A stretch of DNA of 64,000 nucleotides, taken from assembly GCA_038030265.1 (NCBI GenBank), contig CM075942.1, forward strand, positions 71,118,926 to 71,182,925, given 5' to 3'. Position 1 is the stretch's first letter. Each line of letters starts with the position of its first letter. A model generated the notes under the pieces. The model did not search any database. It was not told the DNA's origin and saw only the letters and a list, made by a program, of their open reading frames with translations. Shown piece after piece: positions 20,601-30,850 of this stretch. A program made the position numbers and the translations under genes. The stretch comes from Corythucha ciliata (Eukaryota > Arthropoda > Insecta > Hemiptera > Tingidae).

Positions 20601-21356
20601 GTCACACAACTCCGTATAGAGCAACCAATCAGCTTTTTTCAGGTTCCAAGCCTTATATTGGATCTTCTGTTGTGGAGGTGGCTGCTGGGCATGGATGACA
20701 TGGTCAATTTCAATTAGAATTCCCAAATGATCGGAACCGAATGGCTCGTCGATTACGGACCAGTCAGAAATTAACGATAGATCAGGCGAGCAAATAGATA
20801 AATCAACAGCGGATGGGTTCCTGTGTGGTACTGAGATTAATGTAGGGGCCCCGGTGTTGAGGACACATAAATTGTTCCCGTGTACGGCCTCCAGCAGACT
20901 TCGTCCTTTTAAATCATTGTAGCTACACCCATAACTTGTGTGATGAGCATTCATATCACCAGTGATCAGACAGGGGCTGCCAACCGATAGGATCAAGGAA
21001 TCCCAGAAACTTCTTGAAAGTTTATGACCTGGAGCGCAATAGACTGAGAGGATGGAAACTTCTTTGTTTCTTATTTTTAAGCTCACACCACAAGACTGAA
21101 CGGTGGCATTATTGAAGATAGGGTTAATGACTAGTGGTTTGCAAGGGTGTTTCGTGCTCACTAATACCATTGAGCTCCCGTAGCCATCGCTTCGGTCAGC
21201 CCTTATTATGGTATACCCACTGACACGAAAAGAGGAAAAAGGTTTAAGCCATGACTCCGTTATTAGTGCAACGTCGATATTTTTGTTACTCAAGTATGTT
21301 TCCAATGAGTTTTTATTTTTATTAATAGACCTGATATTTATTTGGAGTATTTTCAT
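17619..21356 (-). CDS. LINE ORF2: endonuclease, reverse transcriptase, RNase H
   Basis: The uninterrupted 1245-residue frame starts MKILQINIRSINKNK and carries an AP-endonuclease (residues ~1-230; ITGDMNAHHTSYG, NPSAVDLSICS, GSDHLGI). The RT follows (~430-700; SSPGKDNIHYSML, RPIALSSCVAKTFERM, QHGFRTGHSTLDC, LPQGAVLRPPVF, and QFADDITVYAD as catalytic box). RNase H (~960-1090) keeps all four acids in YTDGSKSEGG, HTAELIAIMES, LSDSRSALQSI and GNEIVDRYAKE. A C-terminal CTCNQG...HFVLEC motif may bind zinc. It would carry out target-primed reverse transcription in the nucleus. No lesion is visible, so this copy could encode active enzyme. Confidence 0.9.
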   Translation of the reverse strand: MKILQINIRSINKNKNSLETYLSNKNIDVALITESWLKPFSSFRVSGYTIIRADRSDGYGSSMVLVSTKHPCKPLVINPIFNNATVQSCGVSLKIRNKEVSILSVYCAPGHKLSRSFWDSLILSVGSPCLITGDMNAHHTSYGCSYNDLKGRSLLEAVHGNNLCVLNTGAPTLISVPHRNPSAVDLSICSPDLSLISDWSVIDEPFGSDHLGILIEIDHVIHAQQPPPQQKIQYKAWNLKKADWLLYTELCDQYINLIVLTRDPTDNYHHLIDAINLAASQSIPKDFPYLGKKKSKPKPWWDEQCNECRRANIHAFKQFKSSPTFHNFIQSKRATAKCRKLYANKKRNKWVDYCNEFNVSTPVKTIWSKIKALKNGYNGMTPPSGSTRCLDFLDHLAPPTSMEKIRTEDLPAPDHKLDEPFTYFELTHALKSNNNSSPGKDNIHYSMLSHLSLSATRKLLDIFNSIWMTNTRIPEWSAQIIVPILKPKKPSSDYLSYRPIALSSCVAKTFERMIKYRFTWWMEQNNIIPENQHGFRTGHSTLDCLTSFVTDVQISLANNYYLLAANLDLSNAFNHVSVSVLYDKLKRASVPSRMIVNMINLLMERSITVRVGNHEYGPRLVVTGLPQGAVLRPPVFTFYTADLPRNVPIYVNVTQFADDITVYADARNMETFKLKLNEALESIGTWSFHLGFTINETKSTITLFTRHRNTLGPSLAVGPYSLVVTHTMKMLGMHIDRTLTWRSHIEKLLNSNEMALNIMRAINHNNFGADIRTSLQLYRQLIRSRIDYGSWLYATASSAFLNRINTLQYKALRSCFGAVISTPTNALLAEAREFPLHLRRNILGIKFISKRLALTSHEVVKKIRLLTLSVQNSKYWSNKKQPILADLLLKTAQTMMNSPKHELIPNFSFDILTPLKTNNYVDLDEYDCHGRTLSRTANSIFTNKIESHYPDYYAIYTDGSKSEGGTGCAFYDPNTDIAFKFKLNNASSVHTAELIAIMESLKYARSFEIRPAKILVLSDSRSALQSIQKPDTKSSHVVLSIVNMIEEMKRQSGIMVNLMWVKGHNNLRGNEIVDRYAKETVHTGSRITHYLPPSDVDNFARRFYYNQWSDLYKKSIKEKGNYYGCIQPYIPTKPWYYSPYLECRKFYTIISRLRFGHDYSPSHLSRIGVHESPLCTCNQGTTASANHFVLECPKYERGRSALWQSIFEAKPQVPLPCNLHVVLAHARYDVLKALFRCIELNKIPV

Positions 21357-21753
21357 TATTGAGATTTAAGTTATGAAGGATGGTGTCGTGGTGGTGCCCA
21401 GACGACAGTTGCAATGTTCTTGCTGTGTAAGTAAGATGTAGATTAAGTATGCACATAGCGGAGTGAATATAATTCCTGAGCACATATCTATATTTGCTGT
21501 ACATACTGAACATTGCGTGTACATTAAGTTCCATTTTATTTAATTTTTTATTTTTTTATTTTATTGAAAATAGAATTTTAATAGGTTTCTGAGGTCATAT
21601 CGACATCCTGTACTGTAGTTTCGGATTCATCAACTGTGTTTATGTCCGTAGGAGGTGACGAAGCATTGACTATGGTCTCTAGTGAGCTAACAATGGTGTA
21701 TAACACTTCATCTAAATTGGTTGTTGGATTTTTTTTCAATTTGTGTATTAGCA

Positions 21754-23009
21754 TCAATAAGTAGTCGATGTGTCGGCTATTGGTGCTAGTCTTTTCTGTT
21801 TCACTAGACTTGTGTTGCCTTGTGGATCCAGTTTGTGAGGAGAGCTCTTTTTCAGGAGGAACCTGGCACTCCTGCGATTATTTAGGGACTCTTGTTCTGG
21901 AATGTGATCATCGTTGGTGCGGGCCAAGACCTTGGTCCTCATTTTGAACCTATTATTTTTGTAACCACTTTTGTTATTTTCTAGCTGTTTATTGAAAGCT
22001 ATTCCACCGGTGTTTCGGCTACCCTTCGATAAGATAGATTTGTTTGCAGGAGAAGGCTCTGGAAAATCATTCAGTTCTCCGAGAAGATCAAATCTATTAC
22101 TAACTGCCGCAGCGTAGGTCCTATTCGCGCACATTTGTTTTGATTCATTGACGATTTTAAGACGTATGGGGCAATTGGGGCATTCCCTGCTCGACGATTT
22201 GTGATTCCCTTTGCAGTGGACACATGTAGAGCTGGGCGAAGAGCATTCTTGGGTTTCATGTTCAGATCCACAGTTGTCACATCTTATTTTGCTTCTTATT
22301 TTGAATCTTAAGCATTTGCGACATTGTCGTAGAGGGGGCGTATAAGGCTCCACAGGGCATCGAGGCCAGGTAACCATTGAGAATCGAAGGTGATTGAGCA
22401 AGTACCAAGTTTTTCTACTTTACTTTTACCGTCCTCAATAACTTTTTTAGTAAACCGTCTGACGCTCTTGACCGGTATGGGTGATCGGACAACAGACAGG
22501 ATTTCTTCGTCATCTAAGTCTCTATCAATTCCTCTTATGACGGCGGTCTTAGAAACGAGATAATTTGGTATGTAAGCCACTAATTTCTTATCCTTCAGGG
22601 TGTCCAAAGTTAGGAGGGCATTAGCTGCTTCAGCCGTAGTCGTCTCGATTCTGATCCTGTTCCGACCAGTTATGGCAATGTTCGTTATTTCTCGTTTGTA
22701 TTTGTAGGACGAGCTGTAGAGCCATTTACCAATAGACATGCGGTGCACTTTGCCTACATCGCCTTCTAGTCCTTCAATGTTCACGTAGAATGGACCTTTA
22801 TCTGTATTTTTAAAGATATTGTTGGAGTTTAGATAACCCGAATATTTGTTGTCAATATTGCACGGCTGAGGTTTTTCTACTGAGTTAATTATTTGAACTT
22901 TGCTACTGATGAGATTAAGTTCATCGCCTGGTCTTTTTTTGCCTTTATTATGTGATACTTGGATTGAACTTGGATCGGGGGGGTCTTTCCCCCCATCCAC
23001 CGACGACAT
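21754..23009 (-). pseudogene. LINE ORF1 (RNA-binding, zinc knuckles), one frameshift
   Basis: The N-terminal part (23009-22308, from MSSVDGGKDPPDPSS) contains an RRM-like stretch (GPFYVNIEGLEGDVGKVHRM, NRIRIETTTAEAANALL). The C-terminal part (22401-21754) has zinc knuckles: CRKC, CDNCGSEHETQEC (C-x2-C-x4-H-x4-C) and CVHCKGNHKSSSREC. The two parts overlap in different frames, and homology switches near 22345. The break could be a mutation, a sequencing indel or, less likely, recoding. ORF1 proteins of I-like elements package element RNA. Confidence 0.75.
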
Positions 23010-23134
23010 TTATAATTTTGTTATTATACCAGGTCCAGTAAAAGTAATTAAATTGAAAATTAAAGATAAGCAATGAGGTAAGTGAGAAGGAGTTGAAATA
23101 TGCACGAAAAAAAAAAAAAAAAAAAAAAAAAAAA

Positions 23135-24440
23135 GCCACGAATTAATGGATTTTCCCACCACCTTTCACAGCGAATGCGCTCTTTATCTCAATTTTAGGC
23201 TAGACTCTGCATTTGCCTCAATTTTAGCTGTGAATAAGCGCGTTTTGGCATAAATGTATTCGTGATTTAGCGTTTTTCTCAATTTGAAAAGCGCTTTTTC
23301 TCCGTTTTAGTCCGGGAATTAAGAGCGTTTTCTTCACTTCTTATGGTGCATTTACACTAAAGTGTCTGACATTTATGTAGCTACACTTATGTCTCGACAT
23401 AAATGTAAAGTGTCAGACACATGTATATTGACTGTACAAATTCTGATAAAATTTTCTGGAAATTTGTGTCTGACACTAAATTTTAAGCAATAAGTGTAGC
23501 GCGACACTTCAGTGTAAACGTACCTTAAGTCATGCGGATAAGCGTTTCTTTTTTCTCCATTTTTATGGCGAATTGTCGCTATTTCTCATAATTTTAGTCG
23601 CGGATTTTCCGAAATTGGACTACAAACTGGCGTTTTTCTCAAATTTTTCTGGGAATGAGCACATTTCCTCAATTTTAGCTGCTAATTATTCTTTAATTTT
23701 AGCCTCGAATTCTTTCTTTAGCATGCGTTAACGCATTTTCTTAATTTTACAAGCGAATTATAGTCATTTATCGCAATTTTAGGCGGGAACCTGCATTTGC
23801 GTTAGTTTTAGCCGTGATCAAGCATGTTTTTGTAGACATGTTTCCGTGAATTAGCGTTTTTCTCAATTTTAACAGGACATTCGGCTTTCACTTCCATGTT
23901 TTTCTCTAGTTTTGCCACGAATTAGGCGTTTTCTCGAATATTGATACGCAAATTAGCGCCAGTCTTCATTTTAGCAGCTAATACGCGCTGTTTGGCAGCA
24001 GCTGTAGCCTCGAATTGAAGCAATTCCCGATTAAGCAAAAACGCGTCCTTCAATTTGCGTTTTTCTAAATTTTATCAGCACATTTAACACTTTTCTCTAG
24101 TTTCGCCGCAAATCAGCGGAATTTTTACAATTTTAACGTCGTATGAGCTCTACGTATATCTTAATATTAACCGTGAGCGATTTTTTCACTTTCATCCTTA
24201 TGAATTAGTGTTTTTTCAATTATTATTTTGTTGATCTGGCTGAGCGATGGATTGCAGCTTTTTCTCAATTTTATAACCACGTATTGGCGTTTTTTCTCAA
24301 TTATGTGCCGAAAAATTAGTGCTTTGCTCAATCTTTAGCCACGAATTAGTGATTTACTCATTTTATTCTGCGAATATGCGCTTATTCGCTATTCCAGTCA
24401 CAAATATTAGCGCTTTTCGACTGCCTCTTGCCCAACATTA
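23135..24440. repeat. Degenerate ~30-bp minisatellite, right part
   Basis: The array seen at 17023-17380 continues, with words such as GCCACGAATTAG, GCGTTTTTCTCAATTTTAGC and GTGAATTAGCG. Unit length varies and divergence rises to the right. A TIR element (23344-23524) interrupts it. Confidence 0.7.
23344..23524. mobile_element. 181-bp TIR element (MITE) with TTA duplication
   Basis: TIRs of about 23 bp are imperfect: TGGTGCATTTACACTAAAG on the left and, read inwards from the right, GGTACGTTTACACTGAAG. TTA flanks both sides (23341-23343 and 23525-23527). Inside, AAGTGTCTGACATTTATG and CATAAATGTAAAGTGTCAGA form a second stem. A TTA duplication fits PIF/Harbinger-type elements. No protein is encoded. 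Confidence 0.7.
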
Positions 24441-26629
24441 GCACATTCGAACGCCTTCTCATTTGGGCCTATAAAAACATGGTGCTAACGTATTTTCTCT
24501 GTTTTCTCCGCGAAGTTTCCTTCAACTATTTCGAATCAATGGTGTATAAGTATTTCCTAATTGTAGTGACAAACGCCAAGATGCCATCATCTCAAAGGGG
24601 GGGGGGGGTTGAAACCACCCTGTAAATCCGCCACTGCATGAGGTAGGTATTTTGTTTAACGTGAGCATATTCAAAGTTATAGTGCCAAAAGCTGTTTTTA
24701 CTTTTTATGTTTGGTGAAAATATGGCTCTTTATAAACTTTTGCTGTGATATCTCTGCGAAAAAGCGCGGATTTTACGTTTAAAAGTTTCGTTCGTCCTTA
24801 CAACACTCACGTGTTTTTCCAATAATTTAACCATCTATCTTGAACACGATGACTGAGGAAGATTCGGGTTTGAAAGAAACGGTGAAAATCAAATTAACAC
24901 TTTTTCAATAAATAAAAGAAAATACTAAAGCTTGAAATCAGCAAGTTACAACTAGCATTTCTTGAACGAAAATGTGTGCTTTTTTCAGAAATGTAATCTG
25001 TATGGTTTTGCTCCGAATGGCTAGGACGATAAAAATGCTTATTGACGAAAAGAACGTGTTTGGCCGAAAAATGACAAAAAAAAAAAAAAACCTGTAACTA
25101 GGAAACCAAGCATTTGCGATCCTGACGATTTTGGTTTGTCCTAGTAGGGACAACTATTTAAAGTCCTGATCATTCATCCTGAAACACCCTGTAGATGTTC
25201 ACGATATGGAAAAAATAAAAAAGATACCGGGCTTTTCGTAAGGTAAAACTCTAATTTGACTTGAAATTCACTTTGAGTAGGAGGAATTTTTATGAGCAGC
25301 TTTGTGTGAGACGTTCGGGCGTTTGTAATACCTGCTGAGGCGTAAGCAAAAATTGACTGAAAAAGTGGTGACGTCTCATCACTCTGTTTCTAAACGTATC
25401 TCATCGTCATTATTAAGAACCTTAGTAATCATTGAAGAAAATTGTTTGGGATCTGCCTACTGTGACGTCACAAATTTTTAATCAAATAAAACAAAAATAA
25501 ACATGAATAGGGAAAAAAGGCTGGAATGACTAGCTGTTTCATATTGTCATCCGGCAGAGTGCTCTTTGGTCGTTTGAATCAACGCTCAAAGTTGTCAGCC
25601 AATGAGAGCTCGCGTTACAAATCTCTTTATAGTGGCTGGCTGAAATCGAGTAGCATTTCAAATTACGCGGCAGGACGGTTTTGGGGGGATGTGACCTTCA
25701 GTGTGGTCATACGCCTGCGTGTTGTGGCAGTCATCTGACTCTGACTCATCGTCTCATTCATTTCATTTTTTTCATTCGTGTTGTAACGTGTTCAGTGACT
25801 TCGAACGTTCGAGCACAGAGGATTTGGATTGAGATAGGCGCTAACTGCTCAGCTTTCCAGCTTTGATAGAGAATAGTAGCCTTAGCTTTGATTCTTGCGC
25901 TTCTTTGTTCTTGCTGTTCTGCTTTTTATTAAATATTTTTTTTTTACACCTAACTATTTTTCAATAAGTTCATTTCGTTTTGTTTTTTTTAATTATTAAA
26001 ATAAAATCAGTCAACCTTTCTGTCGGTCCAAAGCGGATTGAGCACGCTTTTTTTTTTATTTTCCTTTCGCTGGCAACTTCACGAAATGGCTTCCACACCC
26101 ACTCGAAAAAAGGGTAAAACCATAGATCAGTAGCACTGCAGGTTAGGGCTTATCAAATTATCATTCTCGTAGTACAACTTCTGGAAAGGTCCCCATTGGA
26201 ATTCAATTGAAAGTGCTGTATTTCTCTTTCATTTTCGATGAATTTCAATAGTAGTTGCTGTTCAGTTCAAATATTGTTTAAAAATGAATTTTGAGCGAGT
26301 ATGCCAGAGGCATGGAAGGAGAAGTTTGGGAGCGGTACATCTGAAAAATTGGATTATTGGTGCGTAACCATGTACATTCACATCAAGCATACACATTATC
26401 CTTTCAAGTAAGTTCATTGTGATATTGATATTAGCTGAAAGCCTAAAAAGTATTTATTTCGACGAATTAATTAACTTTTTCTGTCCTCTAGCCGCTTTTT
26501 GAACTTCAATTTTCTAAACTTGGTAAAGTTAGGAATCGTTGATCCGAGTTCGCAAATCAGCAAGTGACTTCTTCCCCGTGAAATCGCTTGATGCCTACAA
26601 GGCTCATTAATCAGAGTGGATTTGCTTCA
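24441..26629. other. Non-coding; one diverged TIR-type end and a possible first exon
   Basis: The block at 24950-25190 ends in CATCCTGAAACACCCTG (about 25170), the same terminal word as the TIR element at 41541-47510, and shares GCGATC...GATTTTGGT with it, so it is probably an old relative. At 26085 an ATG opens MASTPTRKK before a good donor (AAAGG|GTAAAACC). This could be a first exon, but no second exon is identifiable. Otherwise I see nothing. Confidence 0.3.
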
Positions 26630-26724
26630 AGTTTAGAAGCAAAAAAAATTGGATGGCTGCTGCTGAAGTTTATTCCGAGGTAGGTACTGCCTGAAACATT
26701 CAACCGCTGTGAAATGTTGTTGTT

Positions 26725-26790
26725 GGGGGCGCCGGGCTTTGAACCCGGCAGGCGCTCAAGCCTCCTTTGAGCTCCTACGCCATACCCAGA
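26725..26790 (-). repeat. tRNA-like sequence, probably a SINE head
   Basis: On the minus strand TGGCGTAGGAG resembles an A box and GGGTTCAAAGCC a B box. The B box sits in a perfect T-arm (GCCGGG/CCCGGC). GCTCAA/TTGAGC closes a seven-base loop like an anticodon arm, but position 33 is G rather than U and the 5' acceptor strand does not pair with the 3' one. A working tRNA is therefore unlikely; a tRNA-derived SINE or a tRNA pseudogene fits better. Confidence 0.55.
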
Positions 26791-27202
26791 TCTAACTGTG
26801 CACTTCACACCCGTACTGTGGCGGACGTTTCGGTCGGTGCGCGGTTTGTCGAACGCACATCGCCGGGAACGCCCACACGAAGCCGAGTGTGCCGTGTTAC
26901 AGCTCGCCGCATCCTTATAGTGTAATGGGGTTGTGACATGTTGCTAACTGAGTGTTCCTCATCCAGGTCAAAGACTTCGAGTCCCTTCAAACAATGCGTG
27001 GATTTCTGTTAAGATGAACGGCATAGTTCCAATCAGCGTATTGCGACTGCTCTGCAAAGAGCTGCCTTGGAAGCGCCGCAGTCAAGTTGCGGTAGAACTT
27101 TTTACGGTGGAGGACGTGATCCGCCAGAGCGTCAGGAATTTCCAGCTATAATGGCGCGGGTCTTCCAGTAAGTGGCCTAGAGAATATTTTAATCGAAGCA
27201 GT

Positions 27203-27635
27203 TGTACCGACGTATGTGTCTGGGTTCAGGGAGTCGACAAAGAGTAACAAAGAGGTACCTTTACCCCGTGATGTACATTTATTATTTGCAGTCTGACTCA
27301 CCTTTCCCCAGGCCCGACGGCCTGCGGTAGCGTGTACACGAGCTGGCGCGAGGCTTCGGCCCCCCCTGCACGGATGTGCGTCCCTGACTCTAAGCTGTCC
27401 ACTCGACTCTGTCACCCTGCGTTTTTATACTAAACCCCCGAGGACATGTTTAAAAAAAAACCCCTAAGTGTTGTGGATAACAAGCAGTTTCCTCAAGGAT
27501 TTGTTGACGCTATCGGGTCATTCTCTCCCGCTCGTCCCTGAGCTAGCCGGGTTCATTCACCTAGCTGTGAACAATTTCCCGGACCGAGCTCCTTTTCTCT
27601 ATCGCTTAACATAACGCCCTTTTTAGGGCGTTACA
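27203..27635 (-). mobile_element. Solo LTR (433 bp) with CAGT target duplication
   Basis: On the minus strand the LTR begins TGTAACGCCCTAAAAAGG and ends CGTCGGTACA, with the TG...CA ends pairing. CAGT flanks both sides (27199-27202 and 27636-27639). A TATA-like AGTATAAAAACG (about 27425) and AATAAA (about 27280) sit where promoter and poly(A) signals belong. No internal region is present, so recombination between two LTRs is the likely origin. Confidence 0.75.
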
Positions 27636-27639
27636 CAGT

Positions 27640-29183
27640 GTAAGCATTGCTTACAGTTGCAAACCAGACACTTAATATTTTTGGCATTCTCTTTAAAAGC
27701 GTGTATTAAATATAAATTAATAGATCACTAGTTATGGCTGTAATTGAAAAAAACTATTATTATTATGGGGTAGTTTTTGTCAATAGCAATTAGCGAACAA
27801 ATATCGCCTCATTCATTTATTCAGAAGAGCGTGCGGTCTTCACTGCTCTTCAGCAACTCCAGCCCTAAGAGAGCTTTGCCCCAAGCCTGTTTTTGCTTGC
27901 CGTGATTTTCTCTGCACGAACTGATGACTCCTCATTTCAACATGCATCAATGTGAAAATGTTACAACAGAACGTTGATGCGAATTAACGAATCAATTAAT
28001 CACTGTGAAATGAGCGACTGCAAAGGGAATTACAAAAAGTACTTTGTGCCAATGTGCAAGAGCACAACGGTGAAAAACACCTGAAATGATGTTTGCCAGT
28101 ACCTCTATAGGTGAGAAAATTAGGCAAAAATGTTTCATGCGGCAAGGAGGGTATTCCATCTGCCACTTCCGAAAACCCCATAGGTATTACTGTTGGTATG
28201 ATAATTTTGACATTGAAACGTATTCATATATCTTCCGTGGACTTGCTCCATTAAATTTCCGATTAAATGTGATCCCCGACCCATTCAATAATATACCTGT
28301 TATTGCTTGGAGCAATGAGATTGAACTGCGTAAACGCGCCCAAGTATTATTCTTGAGTTATTTTTCACAATTAATTCATCAAAAGTCTCACGAATGCGTG
28401 ATTATTACATGATTGAAGTAGACGTTAAACTTAAATAAAAGTGTCAAAATGCTCAAGTAATCAAACTTTGCCTGTAAATGAATTCGGGTTATAGCCTCGT
28501 TTAAGGTCTTCTTGAACTAACACGCGAGAAGTCAGTGGTCAGTTTTCCAAAATCTTTCACAACAAAAACCAGGAATTCCAATCGAGGAGAGTAGGTGGAG
28601 AGTATTTTAGAGAAAACTTAAATCAATTTCTTTTCTTACCAAGAGGAATGAAACACTGCTGGATACACAAAAATACTTGTCACAAACACCGACACCGGCT
28701 CTCTCACCTCACTTGTTCCAATTCCACTCAAGAAACCAAACCTTCCTGGTTTTATAACCTCGTTCGGAAGTTCTCCTCAGTGTCACTGGTCAACCCCCTA
28801 TTTTGCAGCTTCACGTTACATTCAGTCTCAACGTTTTAAATAATTTTATCATTTCCCTGCTGTCGCGTGAAAAAAGTCGTACTTCACTCGTAGGAAGGGG
28901 ATTTACCTACTCGTTTTTATTTAGCGGGCTTGGCCTCCACCTCGCCCGGCAAATGGAAAAACTCGCAGGTAATAACCCCCTTCCTGGACTCGTAATGTAA
29001 TATACTATTACCGCCGCAAATTTTACGGCATTTTACAGCCTAGGCTCAAAAGAGATTTTTATGGACTGTGCTTCATATACTTGCGTTGAAGTGCTCTCCA
29101 CTTTACGAATTAAAAAGCTTGAAACAACTGAGTAAGATTTCGGAATTTGTTCAAAATCCTTTCCTTGGCTGTTGCTTCGACTT
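27640..29183. other. Non-coding stretch
   Basis: I see no gene, RNA or clear repeat. Short open frames near 28086-28412 have no recognisable protein similarity and no supporting splice pattern. Confidence 0.35.
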
Positions 29184-29443
29184 GTAGACCATAAACTTTT
29201 TTTTTTTGAACCATACAGCCATGGTGTTTTTTATAGAATGCATTTCGGGCCTATTCCCGGTGCCCCTCATCAGCATTACCGCTTCACCTCTAAGGCCAAA
29301 CACCCCTTTTGGCCTTATGGTGTTTGGCCTTAGAGGTGAAGCGGTAATGCTGATGAGGGGCACCGGGAATGGGCCCGAAATGCATTCTATAAAAAACACC
29401 ATGGCTGTATGGTTCAAAAAAAAAAAAAGTTTATGGTCTACAA
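29184..29443. repeat. 260-bp near-perfect foldback element
   Basis: The left arm starts TTGTAGACCATAAAC and the right arm ends with its complement GTTTATGGTCTACAA. Arms of about 120 bp are nearly identical and are separated by only a few unpaired bases around 29311. Matching landmarks are CCATGGTGTTTTTTATAGAA and GATGAGGGGCACCGGGAA. Because it is palindromic, both strands encode almost the same peptide, which is not a gene. It may be a foldback transposon or a read-through hairpin artefact. Confidence 0.8.
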
Positions 29444-30790
29444 CTGAGTAAGGTTGTCAGCTGTTCAGTTAGAGAACCTATAGTTACACTCAGGTACCGA
29501 CAACATCCGCCATATGTGATCCTTTAGAGTGGGGAGGGCTTGTGATTGGCTGGTGAGCGTGACCCACACGACCGCAGCAGCGAATGAGAGATATCGAATC
29601 CATTTGATCCGCATATGGACCAAACATGGCATAATTATATGAGAGATTCCAAATCTATTTGATCCACATATGGCGGGGAGACCAAATATGGCGACTGTCA
29701 GTACTCGTAGGAACTTATAGAGCCTTAGTTCAGTGACATTATGTAAACATGGAATAACTTTTTCGTATTGCCATTTGCCATCAAATTTCAAATCTTATCC
29801 TGTTTTCAATATTGATGCCCTAAGAAGCCCTAAGCCCTAGAAAAAAAAAATAGATTGTACACCACGAAGCTAAAGTATCTTTTCAAGCCTCGAGAAGTGG
29901 CCGGCCTCGGCTATCGCCTCGTCCGGCCATCTCTCCTCTCGTCTCGAAAATATGCACTTTAGCTCCTGCGTATACAATACTATTACTGGTTTCTTAGTTT
30001 TATTTTTGCCACAATATATTCGTATTCGTTTTAAATAATAAAAGACAATCATTCGTACTCAAATAAAACATTCAAATATACTTACGTAGCAAAGAGCTTG
30101 AGGCTACCGGATGGGAGATGTAATAAATGTCCTTCATATTGCTTAAATTTGGGCTAGAACCCTCTCCGGGGAAGGGGGCCGATAGGTGGATCGCCCCCCT
30201 TTGCCAGATGACAGGGGTAAAGTGTAGAAGAAGAATCAATAATATAGCTACCTAACAAATATTCTGCAGAAAAGTGAAAGATGGAGGGGGGGGGCGAATG
30301 TTATAGGCATTGCTATTTTTCATCTTCCCGTAAATGATCCAGGGTTTTCGATGTGAGAGACGGTCGCTTGGTCCTCGAATAAAAAGCGAAAATTATAGAA
30401 TAAGAACCTTGGGTGCAGTCTTCGGGGTAGAATAAGATTAACATTAAATCCCGGGGGGCGGCGGCCCCGCCTGCCCTCCGGTTCCGCCGCCACTGGGTCC
30501 AAGAACTGCCCTGTCAGCTCAACGGATTTGGTTCACTAGGGTCTCATACTAAGCGCGTTCATTTCTCATTACTCGAGTCACTTTTTTGGGGCAATTGCAG
30601 CAACAGCCGTGCGTTAGCGAATTTTCAACAAATTCAACCCCCTCTTTCACACCCTTCCCGTGGAACGATTCACCTGGATCACCAACTCGTCCGAGATATT
30701 CACGCTATTGATTTTTAGGCCAAATTTGGTTGACCACTGATTTTTGTGCCAAAGCGCGTTCCGCTAAATTGATTTCTTCGAGAGTTATCG
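29444..30790. other. Non-coding stretch
   Basis: Near 29598-29692 a phrase built on ATTTGATCC.CATATGG.(..)ACCAAA.ATGG occurs twice about 55 bp apart. No gene is seen; the CG-rich patch at 30450-30490 carries no recognisable signal. Confidence 0.35.
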
Positions 30791-30850
30791 CGAGAGGCCG
30801 CCACCGGTGTCGACTCGCTGCCCGATTCTCCTTCTAGCTTCCGCGATTTC

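Larger units (their letters stand above)
17381..23134 (-). mobile_element. Near-complete I-like LINE with ORF1 and intact ORF2
   Basis: On the minus strand the element has ORF1 (23009-21754, one frameshift), a 397-bp spacer, an intact ORF2 (21356-17619), a short 3' UTR with AATAAT-type motifs and a 26-A tail (17381-17406 as T on the plus strand). Its 5' boundary is a run of 28 T on the coding strand (23107-23134 as A on the plus strand), so both ends are homopolymers. The flanks GCCACGCATT (17373-17382) and GCCACGAATT (23135-23144) match at nine of ten positions and look like a target duplication, although the same word is part of the surrounding array. Confidence 0.85.

Noticed and set aside
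26725..26790. A functional tRNA gene
   Set aside because: The T-arm is perfect, but the acceptor ends do not pair and position 33 of the anticodon loop is not U.
27146..27415. 89-aa minus-strand frame
   Set aside because: It lies mostly in a solo LTR and its composition follows the GC-rich LTR.
29151..29451. Matching 81-88-aa frames on both strands
   Set aside because: They are the two strands of a palindrome and show no protein similarity.
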